Position numbers and translations under genes: made by a program. From NCBI GenBank assembly GCA_020024265.1, contig JAHHTW010000005.1, forward strand, positions 26,365-90,364: 64,000 bases of DNA, given 5' to 3'. Source of the stretch: Anaerotignum sp. GTDB lineage: Bacteria; Bacillota; Clostridia; Lachnospirales; Anaerotignaceae. Positions 23,371 to 32,567 of the stretch are shown here, one piece after another. Under the pieces are notes generated by a model. The model had not been told where the DNA came from and made no database searches. It worked only from the letters and a program-made list of their open reading frames with translations. Position 1 is the first letter of the stretch. Each line of letters begins with the position of its first letter.

Positions 23371-23938
23371 CAGAGGATGCCCTTTTTGCCTGTGTATGCT
23401 TTGAAATCAATTTCAATATCCTCAAGCCCTAAATCAGAGAAGCATACGCTAAAAATTCTACCAATATCCCGTATCTGATATTCAACAAGAATACCATTAA
23501 ATTCACGAGCATCAATTTCATTGATATGATTATGCATAAAATCATTGATTAATAGAATAAGACAGTACGTTCTGATTTTATCTTTCTATAAAAACAGCAA
23601 CTTTATTAAATCAATTGTCCCTGCGTTTCGGGTTCATTTTCGTTTTTTCATGTGGTCAATTCAGGATTCTGGCGCTTTGGGGGTTGAATATTGCCGAGCT
23701 TCAAGGGGTATTATGTAAATCCTAGAAGGAAAGCAGTTTCCAATGACTGGAAATCCGAGGTGAAATTCTGTATTTCTTTCTAAAATGTTTTGTGCTATAA
23801 TAAAAAAGTAGCTGAAATACTGAATTTTCGTTTTTTGCTCCCCAGAATGGGGAAAGCAGGGCTTATGTCTCTGCGATCTATTTCGAAGAAGCATATATTC
23901 GCAGTTCGGTCATTAGAGTTAGAAAAAGGAGGATGACA
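23371..23938. other. Spacer between relaxase remnant and IdeS-like gene, with an ORF fragment
   Basis: On the minus strand 23388-23537 reads INEIDAREFNGILVEYQI and on to DIEIDFKAYTG, which looks like a piece of a real protein, cut off downstream by the relaxase remnant and without an RBS. The rest (about 23540-23920) is AT-rich and must contain the promoter of the following gene. AAAAAGGAGG at 23923-23932 is its RBS. Confidence 0.4.
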
Positions 23939-26900
23939 ATGAAGTTTAGAGGCATATCTCGATGTATATGCACTGGACTCTCTCTGGTACTTGCCTTCCC
24001 TCTGGGTGGACTACCCACATATGCGGCAAGTCCTGTGGAGGAGGTGCATACCATTGCGAGCGCCAACCAAAGCGCATGGGATGCGTTGAAAGAAGAACTG
24101 TCCCGAAACGGGAATCCTGTCACGCGCTATATCAATCAGGATGATCACAAGGAAAAAACCATCCTTTGGGTAAAGGGGATCAACCCACCCTCTATGGAGG
24201 ACAGCGATAGTCCGTTTGTGCGTCAGGAAAAGACCTATGGAAATGTGACCTATATCACCTATGAGGCACCATATCTTCCAAACAATCACTGGTACGATGT
24301 GAACAAGTCAGGCGGAGCGGATGCGTTCCTGTGCTTTGCCGCCACTGCCTCCAATAGCCTGCACTGGTGGTTAGAGCAGAATGAGAACTATATCCGCCAA
24401 TATCTGGAAAAACGCCCAGACGATCAAAAGAAGCAGAGGATAGAGGGGTTTCTCAACTCCTTTGCGAACCAATATTCCAGCAAAGTCTTTCAGCATTATA
24501 TTGACCAATTCGGCAATCGAAAAAATGGATACTGGTCTGACCTCTTGCTGGACAACTTTATCAATGGGTACCCCTATAAAGAAAATGGTGGCACCAATGA
24601 CCCTGAGTTTGACGGCCCTGCGCTGGAGCAAAGCAAGCCGAACCCCTACTCTGGATTTTTCTTTGATGTCTTTGGCCGCCATACGCTGGCTAGCCGTCAC
24701 TATGTTGGATCCTATGACAATATCAGCAATGACATCAAGAATGCCTTGCTGGATGGCAAGATTGTCATGGTAAGCTATGCCACAGGGGCAACCGCCCATA
24801 TTGTTACCATGTGGGGGGCAGAATTTGATCTCAACGGCAAGATCAGCGCAGTGTATCTTTCTGATTCGGATGATCCTAAAGAGATTGGCATGTTCCGTTA
24901 TCGGGTGGTCCCAAACGGAAGCCGTACGCTGCTCACAACGGATGTGGCTGGAAAGCAGGGCAGTCAGATCGACGCCTTGGTTACCCTTTCTCAGGGAAAG
25001 GAGTACTGGGAGAAATATTTGAATACTACCACATATCCCCTGACACTCACATGGGGTAAGACAGAATTTACCTATAATGGCACCCCGCAGAAGCCAGACC
25101 TTACCTTCTTTGGAGTGCAGGAAAATGACGATGTCCAAGTTTCCTCTGTTGGGGCTCAAACCGCTGCTGGAACCTATACCGCTACCGCAACCATCCAAGG
25201 GAGGGATGAAAAAAAATACAAGCTGCCCTCTAACAATACCCAGCAATTTACCATCAGCGAAGCCAATGTGGGGATAGAGGTTACATATAATCTGGAGGAG
25301 CTGGAGACCAATAATGTTATCACACTGCTTGCAAATGTGACAGGCATCAATGGAGAGATTCCCAATGGTACAGTTTCCTTTCTGGAAAATGAAAGAACAC
25401 TGGGACAGGTAGAGCTGCAAAATGGAACCGGAAAATTCCGTTGGGAAAATCCCGATTCATGTTCATATCAGATTACAGCCGTATTTTCACCAGCAAAAGA
25501 TGAGATCTCTAGGAACTACAAACGGACACAGAGCAACCCTATTTCTGTGGAATGTCACAAAAAGGATCAGTTACCCCTGAGCTTTGGCCCAATTGATGCA
25601 AAAAGGTATGGAGATCCTAATTTCCGGCTTACCGCCACTGGTGGAAGTGGCAATGGTGCAATCCTATACTCCAGTGACCAGCCGGATGTGATTTCGATTC
25701 AAGGGGACACAGCTCTCATTACAGGGGTAGGAATTGCCAATCTTACAGCCACCAAACAGGGAGATGCAATGTACAATAGTGTATCTGCCACTACAACGGT
25801 TCATGTGTCCAAGGGAGATGCGCCGAATATCATCTATCCATCAGCAGCCAATTTGTCCTATGGGCAAACTTTGGCAGAAAGCACCTTTGTAGGAGGCAGT
25901 ACGAATCTGGGACGGTTTGAATGGGAGAACCCGGAATTGGTTCCTCATGTAGGCAGTACAGAGCAGAGAGTAAAATTCATCCCTAGCTCCTCTACTGAGC
26001 AGAATTATGAGCCGATTGAGGAGCGTATTGGAACGGTTAACGTCACAGTCCATAAGGCTGTTCCTCTTGTTTCACTGAGCGGTAGTACTGTAAATGACAA
26101 CGGAACAGCTACCATTACACTGACCGCTTCCATTGGAAAGGTCGGACAGGGCGAGATGCCCCAAGCTGGTACAGTGACATTTGTGGATTGCACTGAGGAT
26201 ACAGATACAGAGATTCCAGAGGCATCCAACATTGCAGTCCAAAATGGAACCGCTGTCTATATTTGGACAAATGTACCCCAGGGACAGCATCGAATCAAGG
26301 CTGTATACAGCGGAGATGAAAACTATGATACAACTGCCAGCCCCATTGTAACCATAGATACTACAACCTCATCTGAGGATGTATATTCGATCTGTGTAGA
26401 CACGGACGGAAATGGGGAAGCGTCTACAAGCCATGACTCTGCAAGTCAGGGGACACAAATCACGCTGACTGCTACACCGAAGGAAGGCTTTCGGTTTAAG
26501 GAGTGGATCATTCTGGAAGGTCAGTTCACTCTGACAGATGACACCTTCACTATGCCGGATATGCCGGTATCCATCCGTGCAATCTTTGAAAAAAAGGATG
26601 ACTCGTCCAATGGTGGCGACAATGGAGGAGATAACGGCGGTGGCAATGGAGGTTCTTCTGGCGGTGGAGGCTCTTCCGGTGGCGGAGGCTCTTCCGGCGG
26701 TGGAGGCTCTTCCGGTGGCGGAGGCTCTTCTGGCGGTGGCGGGAAACCAGATCCCCAGCAGAAGCCTACTCATGCCACAGAAACCGTAAAACAGTCTGAC
26801 GGCACAGTGATCAAAACCACCCCAAATGAGGATGGTTCCAGTGTCATAGAAATGACAAGACCAGACGGCGTTTCTTCCATTACAAAGATCGATGCAGAGG

Positions 26901-27742
26901 GAAAGACAAATACCCAAGTATCTATCCCAGCCAATGTTGGCGAGGAGGCTGCGCAGAATGGGAAGACCATTCATCTTCCCGTGCCAACACTTTCCGCAGA
27001 TAAGTCGCCTATTGTGGAAGTGAAGGTAGAAACCAACTCTCACATTAAGGTTTCCATCCCGGTTGAAAAAGCAACGACTGGTACTGTTGCAGTCCTTGTA
27101 CAGCCTGACGGTACCAAGCAGGTTATTCGAAAATCCGCAGTTCTAGGAACTGGGGTGACTCTGGAAGTGGACAAAAGCGCAACTGTGATGCTGGAAGAGC
27201 GCAGCAAGGCTTTCTCCGATGTGAAGGGACATTGGGCAAAGGATGCAATTGACTTTGTGAGCAGTCGTGAGATTTATAGCGGAACCAGTGAAACGGAATT
27301 TTCGCCGGATGAGGCCCTTACCCGTGGGATGTTGGTTAAGGTGCTTCACAATTTGGAAAACAATCCAAAGGTCGTACAGAACCGTCCATTTACCGATGTC
27401 GCTTCTAAGGACTGGTTTGATGATTCTGTACAGTGGGCGGTGGAAACCGGCATTGTAAAGGGGATTGGCAACAATCGCTTTGCTCCAGAGCAAGATATCA
27501 CACGTGAGGATCTTGCGGTAATCCTATATCGCTATGTGGGAAGCCCCCAAGTGACAGAGAGGGAGGAGTCCTTTCAGGACTGGGATCAGGCAAGTAACTA
27601 TGCAGATTCTGCTCTTCGTTGGGCCGTTCAGTCTGGGATTATTCAGGGTGCTGGTAATGGTAGCCTGAATCCAAAAGGGACTGCGACCCGTGCGCAGGCT
27701 GCGGCGATGATGATGCGTCTTATGAACCTGATTATGAAGTAA
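23939..27742 (+). CDS. Secreted SLH-anchored protein with IdeS/Mac-like (C66) cysteine protease domain
   Basis: 1267 residues. Signal peptide 1-30 (ending TYAAS). Residues about 75-350 are homologous to streptococcal IdeS/Mac IgG endopeptidase: WYDVNKSG, LCFAATASNSLHWWLEQN (catalytic Cys132; IdeS has LCGAATAGNMLHWWFDQN), AHIVTMWGAEFD (His287) and VYLSDSDD (Asp309, Asp311). The His-Asp spacing of 22 equals that of IdeS. Then come an MBG-like and several Ig-like repeats (about 355-810), an InlB-type repeat domain (about 814-890), a Gly/Ser linker (891-936), a further linker domain and three SLH domains (from about 1088) for wall anchoring. ATG 23939 is seven bases after AAGGAGG; the ATG at 23933 is too close. 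GC-richer than its neighbours and flanked by mobile remnants, so transfer is likely. Immunoglobulin as substrate is inference. Confidence 0.85.
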   Translation: MKFRGISRCICTGLSLVLAFPLGGLPTYAASPVEEVHTIASANQSAWDALKEELSRNGNPVTRYINQDDHKEKTILWVKGINPPSMEDSDSPFVRQEKTYGNVTYITYEAPYLPNNHWYDVNKSGGADAFLCFAATASNSLHWWLEQNENYIRQYLEKRPDDQKKQRIEGFLNSFANQYSSKVFQHYIDQFGNRKNGYWSDLLLDNFINGYPYKENGGTNDPEFDGPALEQSKPNPYSGFFFDVFGRHTLASRHYVGSYDNISNDIKNALLDGKIVMVSYATGATAHIVTMWGAEFDLNGKISAVYLSDSDDPKEIGMFRYRVVPNGSRTLLTTDVAGKQGSQIDALVTLSQGKEYWEKYLNTTTYPLTLTWGKTEFTYNGTPQKPDLTFFGVQENDDVQVSSVGAQTAAGTYTATATIQGRDEKKYKLPSNNTQQFTISEANVGIEVTYNLEELETNNVITLLANVTGINGEIPNGTVSFLENERTLGQVELQNGTGKFRWENPDSCSYQITAVFSPAKDEISRNYKRTQSNPISVECHKKDQLPLSFGPIDAKRYGDPNFRLTATGGSGNGAILYSSDQPDVISIQGDTALITGVGIANLTATKQGDAMYNSVSATTTVHVSKGDAPNIIYPSAANLSYGQTLAESTFVGGSTNLGRFEWENPELVPHVGSTEQRVKFIPSSSTEQNYEPIEERIGTVNVTVHKAVPLVSLSGSTVNDNGTATITLTASIGKVGQGEMPQAGTVTFVDCTEDTDTEIPEASNIAVQNGTAVYIWTNVPQGQHRIKAVYSGDENYDTTASPIVTIDTTTSSEDVYSICVDTDGNGEASTSHDSASQGTQITLTATPKEGFRFKEWIILEGQFTLTDDTFTMPDMPVSIRAIFEKKDDSSNGGDNGGDNGGGNGGSSGGGGSSGGGGSSGGGGSSGGGGSSGGGGKPDPQQKPTHATETVKQSDGTVIKTTPNEDGSSVIEMTRPDGVSSITKIDAEGKTNTQVSIPANVGEEAAQNGKTIHLPVPTLSADKSPIVEVKVETNSHIKVSIPVEKATTGTVAVLVQPDGTKQVIRKSAVLGTGVTLEVDKSATVMLEERSKAFSDVKGHWAKDAIDFVSSREIYSGTSETEFSPDEALTRGMLVKVLHNLENNPKVVQNRPFTDVASKDWFDDSVQWAVETGIVKGIGNNRFAPEQDITREDLAVILYRYVGSPQVTEREESFQDWDQASNYADSALRWAVQSGIIQGAGNGSLNPKGTATRAQAAAMMMRLMNLIMK
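26653..26745 (+). repeat. 18-bp tandem repeat coding Ser-Ser-Gly4 units
   Basis: About five copies of an 18-base unit encoding SSGGGG, with only synonymous changes (TCC or TCT, GGT or GGC). They form the flexible linker between the repeat region and the anchor half of the SLH protein. The length may vary between strains by slippage. Confidence 0.85.
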
Positions 27743-28039
27743 CATAGGCATATAGAATGTGACAATTAGCGGAATTTTGTCCATTAGGACGAAAAATAGA
27801 CACAGATAAGAGGGAGGTTTTGATCTATTGTGGACAAACCCTCCCTTCGTTTGTCGAAAATCTTTTGACTTTTGAGACAGCCTGACAAGATCTGCGAAGG
27901 TTGATGGTTACGTTTCATAGACTCTTGATTCATACCCGACAATGTAAAAATTTTGACGGAGTACAATGAAGTTCGCAAAAATGAATCAAAAATAGACAAG
28001 CCACGATGGCTCATATAAAATGAAATTTGTGTAGCAGCG
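27743..28039. other. Spacer after the SLH gene
   Basis: No intact gene. An inverted repeat (AGGGAGGTTTT about 27811-27821 with AAACCCTCCCT about 27836-27846) could form a hairpin of ten or so pairs but lacks a clear U-tract on either strand. The right end merges into the IS3 remnant. Confidence 0.4.
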
Positions 28040-28410
28040 ATCTGGTTAGCTACACGATTTCAGATAGACCTGTTCTTGGCATGGTGACCTCTATGCTGGA
28101 CAAGGAGACCAAATGGAACCAATTTGATTTTCCACTCAGCACAAGGCTGGCAGTACCAGCACAAATAATACCAGCAAATCTTCAAAGACAAGCAGATTTG
28201 GCAGAGTATAAGCCGCAAGGGAAGCTGTCTGGACAATGCTGTAATTCAAAATTTTTTCGGTCTGCTGAAAAGTGAGCTACTCTATCTGCAAGAATTTAAG
28301 TCTATGGAACACTTCAAATAGAAACTGATTTAATATATGGATTACTACAACAACAAACAAATCAAGACAAAGTTAAAGGGCATGCTGCCTGCTTTGCACA
28401 GACAGCATGC
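28040..28410 (+). pseudogene. IS3-family transposase (orfB) remnant
   Basis: Pieces of the integrase core are recognisable across frames: LVSYTISDRPVLGMVTSMLDK, then GWQYQHKQYQQIFKD, SISRKGSCLDNAVIQNFFGLLKSEL, LYLQEFKSMEHFK and YMDYYNNKQIKTKLKGMLPALH. The order and the NFFG.LKSE glutamate match IS150-group transposases. Frameshifts near 28115 and internal stops near 28320-28335 make it inactive, and its 5' half is missing. The hairpin GGCATGCTG...CAGCATGCC at about 28379-28411 overlaps the 3' end. Confidence 0.8.
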
Positions 28411-28675
28411 CTTTTGGCAGCTTGCACTGTTTTTATTTCAAAATATTGTCTAACTTTTTGAGGCTACTTCAGAGCGTAACATTGCGATCTTTTTGGGTTT
28501 CCTGATTTTGGAAGCCATAGAGAGCATATGGGGTTCTGCCTATACACAATGCACAAATCAAATGCATATGGGACATTTTGCGTCACACGATATGGATTTC
28601 TGAAAAGAAATATGATATGATAAGAACCGAAATATTTTTCGTAAAATAAAATCCTGAAAATGGAAGGTGAACTAT
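28411..28675. other. Spacer upstream of fbp
   Basis: 265 bases with no recognisable gene. It ends in the fbp RBS GGAAGGTG (28662-28669). No convincing promoter could be singled out. Confidence 0.4.
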
Positions 28676-30652
28676 ATGTATTTTGGTAAAAGTAATTTTA
28701 CAGCAGAAGAAATAAAGTATTTACATTTGTTATCCAATCAATATAAAAACATCAATAGCACAGCAACTGAGATTATGAATCTTAAGGCGATTTTGAACCT
28801 TCCAAAGGGTACAGAACACTTTGTATCTGATATTCATGGGGAGGTAGAATCCTTTAGTCATGTATTGCGCAATGCCTCTGGAGTTATCAAAAATCATATC
28901 AGCGCCATATTTGGTGCAAGCCTGAGAGAAAGCGAAAAGAAAGCATTGGCTACATTGATTTATTATCCGGAGCAGAAGCTGGAGCAGATGGCAGATACAG
29001 AGGAGGATATGAATGATTGGTACAAAATTACATTGCACCGTCTGGTGACGATTTGTAAGGTCGTATCCTCAAAATATACACGTTCCAAGGTAAGAAAAGC
29101 ACTTCCACCAGAGTTTTCCTATATTTTGGAGGAATTGCTGCATGAGGAAAATGTCAGTCGTGACAAAGAAATGTATTATAATGAGATCATACATACCATC
29201 ATTGATTTGGGGCAGGCGGATCGTTTTATCATCGCTTTGTGCCACTTGATACAGCGACTGTCCATTGATACATTGCATATCATTGGAGATATCTATGATC
29301 GAGGCCCGAATGCAGCGGCAATTATGGATATTGTCACAAATTATCATTCTGTAGATATTCAGTGGGGCAATCATGACATTGCATGGATGGGTGCAGCAGC
29401 AGGCTGCCAAGCGCTTATTTGCAATGTACTGCGTATTCAGACCAGATACGCCAATCTGGATACCATCGAAGAGGACTATGGGATCAATTTGATTCCTCTG
29501 GCAACGTTTGCAATGGACTGCTATGCAGATGATCCTTGTACACAGTTTGCACCCAAAGGTACAGAGGGCGTTTTGAGTGACAAGGATTTCCGATTGATTG
29601 CAAAAATGCATAAAGCAATTTCCATATTGCAGTGGAAGATGGAAGCACAAATCATCAAGCGTCATCCGGAATTTCATATGGAAAACAGATTGCTCTTGGA
29701 TAAGATTGATTTTGAAAAGGGTACCATCCATATTGATGGTGCCGAGTATCCAATGAATGATATGAACTTTCCAACCGTAGACCCCAAAGATCCTTATGCG
29801 CTGACGGATGAAGAACAAGAGGTGATGGATAAGGTAAAATCCTCTTTTGTCAACAGTGAGAAATTACAGGCACATATGCGTGTGCTCTATAGCAAAGGTG
29901 CAATGTACAACATTGTCAATTCCAACCTGCTGTTTCATGGTGGCATCCCCATGAATGATGATGGAACACTGAAAACAGTAACATTCCGTGGCAAACGCTA
30001 TAAAGGTAAGGATTATCTGGATGCTGTAGAACGTACAGCAAGAGAAGCATATTTCAATACCCCGCACTCAGAAGCAAAGCGTGCTTGCATGGATATTATG
30101 TGGTATCTGTGGTGTGGTGAGGATTCTCCTCTGTTTGGCAAAAAGAAAATGACGACATTTGAGAGATATTTCATTGATGATAAGACGACACATAAAGAGG
30201 TAAGCAATCCGTATTATACATTGCGTAACGAAGAAAGTACCTGTCGCTATGTATTGGAGTCCTTTGGACTAGACCCAGATACCTCACACATTATCAATGG
30301 TCATGTGCCTGTAAAGGTTTCCAAAGGTGAAAGTCCAATCAAAGCCAATGGTAAGCTCTTTGTCATTGATGGCGGTTTTGCAAAAGCATATCAAAAGGTG
30401 ACAGGCATTGCAGGCTATACATTGATTTACAATTCCCATGGTATGGTATTGGTTAGCCATGAACCTTTTGTATCCACAGAAGTGGCGATTGCAGAGGAAA
30501 AGGATATTCTGTCTTCTACGGTTGCATTGCAGTACACGCAAGATCGTATTCGTGTCAGGGATACCGATATTGGTAAAAAATTGCAGGAAAGCATTGATGA
30601 GCTGGAAAAACTGCTCTATGCGTATCAGAACGGCTTGATTAAGGAGCAGTAA
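28676..30652 (+). CDS. fbp: Fructose-1,6-bisphosphatase, class III
   Basis: 658 residues, the typical length of the Firmicutes-specific class III enzyme, which hydrolyses fructose 1,6-bisphosphate to fructose 6-phosphate in gluconeogenesis. It is a calcineurin-type metallophosphatase: FVSDIHGE, IIGDIYDRGP and WGNHDI supply the binuclear metal ligands, with later His in INGHVPVK. The frame also offers a GTG at 28667, but GGAAGGTG lies seven bases before ATG 28676. It is a single-gene unit ending at a bidirectional terminator shared with convergent proS. Cytoplasmic. Confidence 0.93.
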   Translation: MYFGKSNFTAEEIKYLHLLSNQYKNINSTATEIMNLKAILNLPKGTEHFVSDIHGEVESFSHVLRNASGVIKNHISAIFGASLRESEKKALATLIYYPEQKLEQMADTEEDMNDWYKITLHRLVTICKVVSSKYTRSKVRKALPPEFSYILEELLHEENVSRDKEMYYNEIIHTIIDLGQADRFIIALCHLIQRLSIDTLHIIGDIYDRGPNAAAIMDIVTNYHSVDIQWGNHDIAWMGAAAGCQALICNVLRIQTRYANLDTIEEDYGINLIPLATFAMDCYADDPCTQFAPKGTEGVLSDKDFRLIAKMHKAISILQWKMEAQIIKRHPEFHMENRLLLDKIDFEKGTIHIDGAEYPMNDMNFPTVDPKDPYALTDEEQEVMDKVKSSFVNSEKLQAHMRVLYSKGAMYNIVNSNLLFHGGIPMNDDGTLKTVTFRGKRYKGKDYLDAVERTAREAYFNTPHSEAKRACMDIMWYLWCGEDSPLFGKKKMTTFERYFIDDKTTHKEVSNPYYTLRNEESTCRYVLESFGLDPDTSHIINGHVPVKVSKGESPIKANGKLFVIDGGFAKAYQKVTGIAGYTLIYNSHGMVLVSHEPFVSTEVAIAEEKDILSSTVALQYTQDRIRVRDTDIGKKLQESIDELEKLLYAYQNGLIKEQ

Positions 30653-30683
30653 ATACATACAGAAACGTATATAAAAGCATGGG

Positions 30684-30720
30684 AAAAGCCCATATCCTTT
30701 CATAGGATATGGGCTTTTGT
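30684..30720 (+). terminator. Bidirectional terminator between fbp and proS
   Basis: AAAAGCCCATATCC (30684-30697) pairs perfectly with 30705-30718. The A-run on the left and the T-run on the right serve both convergent genes. Confidence 0.85.
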
Positions 30721-30761
30721 ATACTTCAGATATTTTGTCATACCTTGATATACGATGTATC

Positions 30762-32198
30762 TTAGTATGCTCTACCCCAATACAGCATATGCTTTGCGGG
30801 TTTTCCACAGCATACGCAAACATCGTCGATCTTTTCTTGGTCAAAAGGAATACATCTGCTGGTAGCCGCTGTTTTTTCCTTGATGGCATCTTCGCATGCC
30901 TGATCGCCACACCACATTGCTTTGATAAAACCGGGTGTTTCATTGATGGTCTTTTCAAATTCTTCCATATTATGTGCAACATATGTTTTAGAATCTCTAC
31001 GCTCGGTTGCTTTTTTCAGCAGGTTTGATTGGATTTCTTTCAACAATTCAGGAATCTTGGTATCCAGTTCGTCCAGAGAAACAACGATCTTTTCTCCTGT
31101 ATCACGTCTTGCCAAAACAGCCTGATTTTGTTCGATATCCTTCGGTCCGATTTCCAGACGCAGAGGTACACCCTTCATTTCGTATTCGCTAAATTTCCAG
31201 CCAGCGGATTTGTCGCTGTCATCCAGTTTGATGCGGCATACGCTGGAGAGCTGTGCTTTCAGTTCGTTTGCTTTCTCCAATACACCTTCCTTATGCTGTG
31301 CAATGGGAATGATGATCACCTGTGTGGGCGCAATCATAGGAGGCAGAACCAAGCCGCTGTTATCTCCATGAACCATGATGATTGCACCAATCAAACGAGT
31401 GGTCACACCCCAGCTGGTCTGGTGTACATATTGCAGTTTGTTGTCTTTATCTGTGTACTGAATCTCGAAGGCTTTGGCAAATCCATCACCAAAATTGTGG
31501 CTCGTACCAGACTGCAAAGCCTTTCCATCATGCATCAGACTTTCGATGGTGTAGGTATGTGCGGCACCTGCAAAACGTTCTTTTTCTGTTTTTTCACCTT
31601 TGATGACAGGGATTGCCAATACATTGTGGCAGAAATCAGCATATACATTCAGCATTTTGATGGTTTCTTCCTGTGCATCTTCTGCGGTAGCATGTGCGGT
31701 ATGTCCTTCCTGCCATAAAAATTCCATAGTACGTAAAAAAGGGCGTGTGGTTTTTTCCCAACGTACTACAGAACACCACTGATTGTACAGCTTTGGCAAA
31801 TCACGGTAAGACTGGATGATATTGGAATAATGCTCGCAGAACAATGTTTCGGAAGTCGGACGCACACAAATGCGTTCCTCCAGTTGTTTTTCGCCGCCAT
31901 GTGTTACCCAGGCAACTTCAGGTGCAAAGCCTTCTACATGGTCTTTTTCTTTTTGCAGCAGACTTTCCGGAATGAACATAGGCATATATACGTTTTCATG
32001 TCCGGTTTCTTTGAAGCGTTCATCCAGTTGTTTTTGGATCAATTCCCATATGGCGTAGCCGTAAGGACGGATAATCATACAGCCCTTCAAAGAAGAATAT
32101 TCTGTCAAGTCAGCTTTTTTGACTACGTCCGTATACCACTGTGGAAAGTCTTTTTCCATATCCGTAATAGATTCTACAAATTTTTTGTCTTTTGCCAT
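30762..32198 (-). CDS. proS: Prolyl-tRNA synthetase, archaeal/eukaryotic-like type
   Basis: 478 residues. It charges tRNA-Pro with proline. Class II motifs are present (RPTSETLFCEHY, RWEKTTRPFLRTMEFLWQEGHTAHAT), followed by the anticodon-binding domain and a C-terminal zinc-type domain (WCGDQACEDAIKEK, VCVCCGKPA) ending in YWGRAY, typical of the shorter archaeal-like ProRS without the inserted editing domain of Escherichia coli ProRS. The start at 32198 follows GGAGGAAATACC; an upstream in-frame Met lies in the leader. Expression is controlled by the T-box leader just upstream. A free-standing B3/B4 domain gene lies further upstream on the same strand and might supply missing editing. Confidence 0.93.
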   Translation of the reverse strand: MAKDKKFVESITDMEKDFPQWYTDVVKKADLTEYSSLKGCMIIRPYGYAIWELIQKQLDERFKETGHENVYMPMFIPESLLQKEKDHVEGFAPEVAWVTHGGEKQLEERICVRPTSETLFCEHYSNIIQSYRDLPKLYNQWCSVVRWEKTTRPFLRTMEFLWQEGHTAHATAEDAQEETIKMLNVYADFCHNVLAIPVIKGEKTEKERFAGAAHTYTIESLMHDGKALQSGTSHNFGDGFAKAFEIQYTDKDNKLQYVHQTSWGVTTRLIGAIIMVHGDNSGLVLPPMIAPTQVIIIPIAQHKEGVLEKANELKAQLSSVCRIKLDDSDKSAGWKFSEYEMKGVPLRLEIGPKDIEQNQAVLARRDTGEKIVVSLDELDTKIPELLKEIQSNLLKKATERRDSKTYVAHNMEEFEKTINETPGFIKAMWCGDQACEDAIKEKTAATSRCIPFDQEKIDDVCVCCGKPAKHMLYWGRAY

Positions 32199-32256
32199 GG
32201 TATTTCCTCCTTCAATCCATACATATATCCAACAAATCGGCAAAATAAAGAAATCC

Positions 32257-32490
32257 GCCTATAAAAAAAGCCTTCGTCCCATACAAAGGGACCAAGGTCT
32301 TTGGCGGTGCCACCCTCTTTGACAGAAAAATCCTGTCCTCTCGAAAACCGTTAACGCCGGAGATACGCCGTATTTTTCCTACGGAGCTGTCGGGGCAGGT
32401 TCAAAAAGTCTTGTCAAGGCTTGCAGCGACCGCCTATTCTCTAAAGACAAGGAGCTTTTTTACTATTCCCGGTCAATGCCGATGTTTCGT
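32257..32490 (-). promoter_or_regulatory. T-box riboswitch leader of proS
   Basis: Read on the minus strand, the leader holds the conserved T-box AGGGTGGCACCGC (32304-32316). A terminator follows, CCTTGGTCCC paired with GGGACGAAGG (32271-32297), then a run of U (32263-32269). Upstream are stem I elements including an AGTA-type motif near 32461-32466. A candidate proline specifier (GAACCU) lies at 32398-32403, uncertain. Uncharged tRNA-Pro should stabilise the antiterminator. Confidence 0.9.
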
Positions 32491-32494
32491 TCTT

Positions 32495-32524
32495 ATGATA
32501 AACCGAAAGACCGGCATCTGTCAA
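32495..32524 (-). promoter_or_regulatory. Promoter of the proS T-box transcript
   Basis: On the minus strand TTGACA (32519-32524), an 18-base spacer and TATCAT (32495-32500). The surrounding AGACCGGCAT...ATGCCGGTCT inverted repeat (32510-32552) may in addition end the upstream transcript. Confidence 0.7.
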
Positions 32525-32567
32525 GAAAAATCCAAGAAAAAATGCCGGTCTGAAAGCTTTTGTCATA

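Noticed and set aside
24371..25420. 349-codon open frame antisense to the IdeS-like gene
   Set aside because: No RBS, no family resemblance, and the plus strand carries clear protease homology through the same bases. It is a side effect of GC-rich codon usage.
26611..26745. Short tandem repeats as a CRISPR array
   Set aside because: The unit is 18 bases without unique spacers and stays in frame coding SSGGGG.
26369..27043. 224-codon antisense frame with Ala/Thr/Gly/Arg repeats
   Set aside because: It is the complement of the Gly/Ser repeat and the anchor region; the repetitive protein is an artefact.
28379..28415. Hairpin GGCATGCTG...CAGCATGCC as a terminator of the SLH gene
   Set aside because: It is over 600 bases past that gene and belongs to the IS3 remnant, whose coding sequence runs through it.
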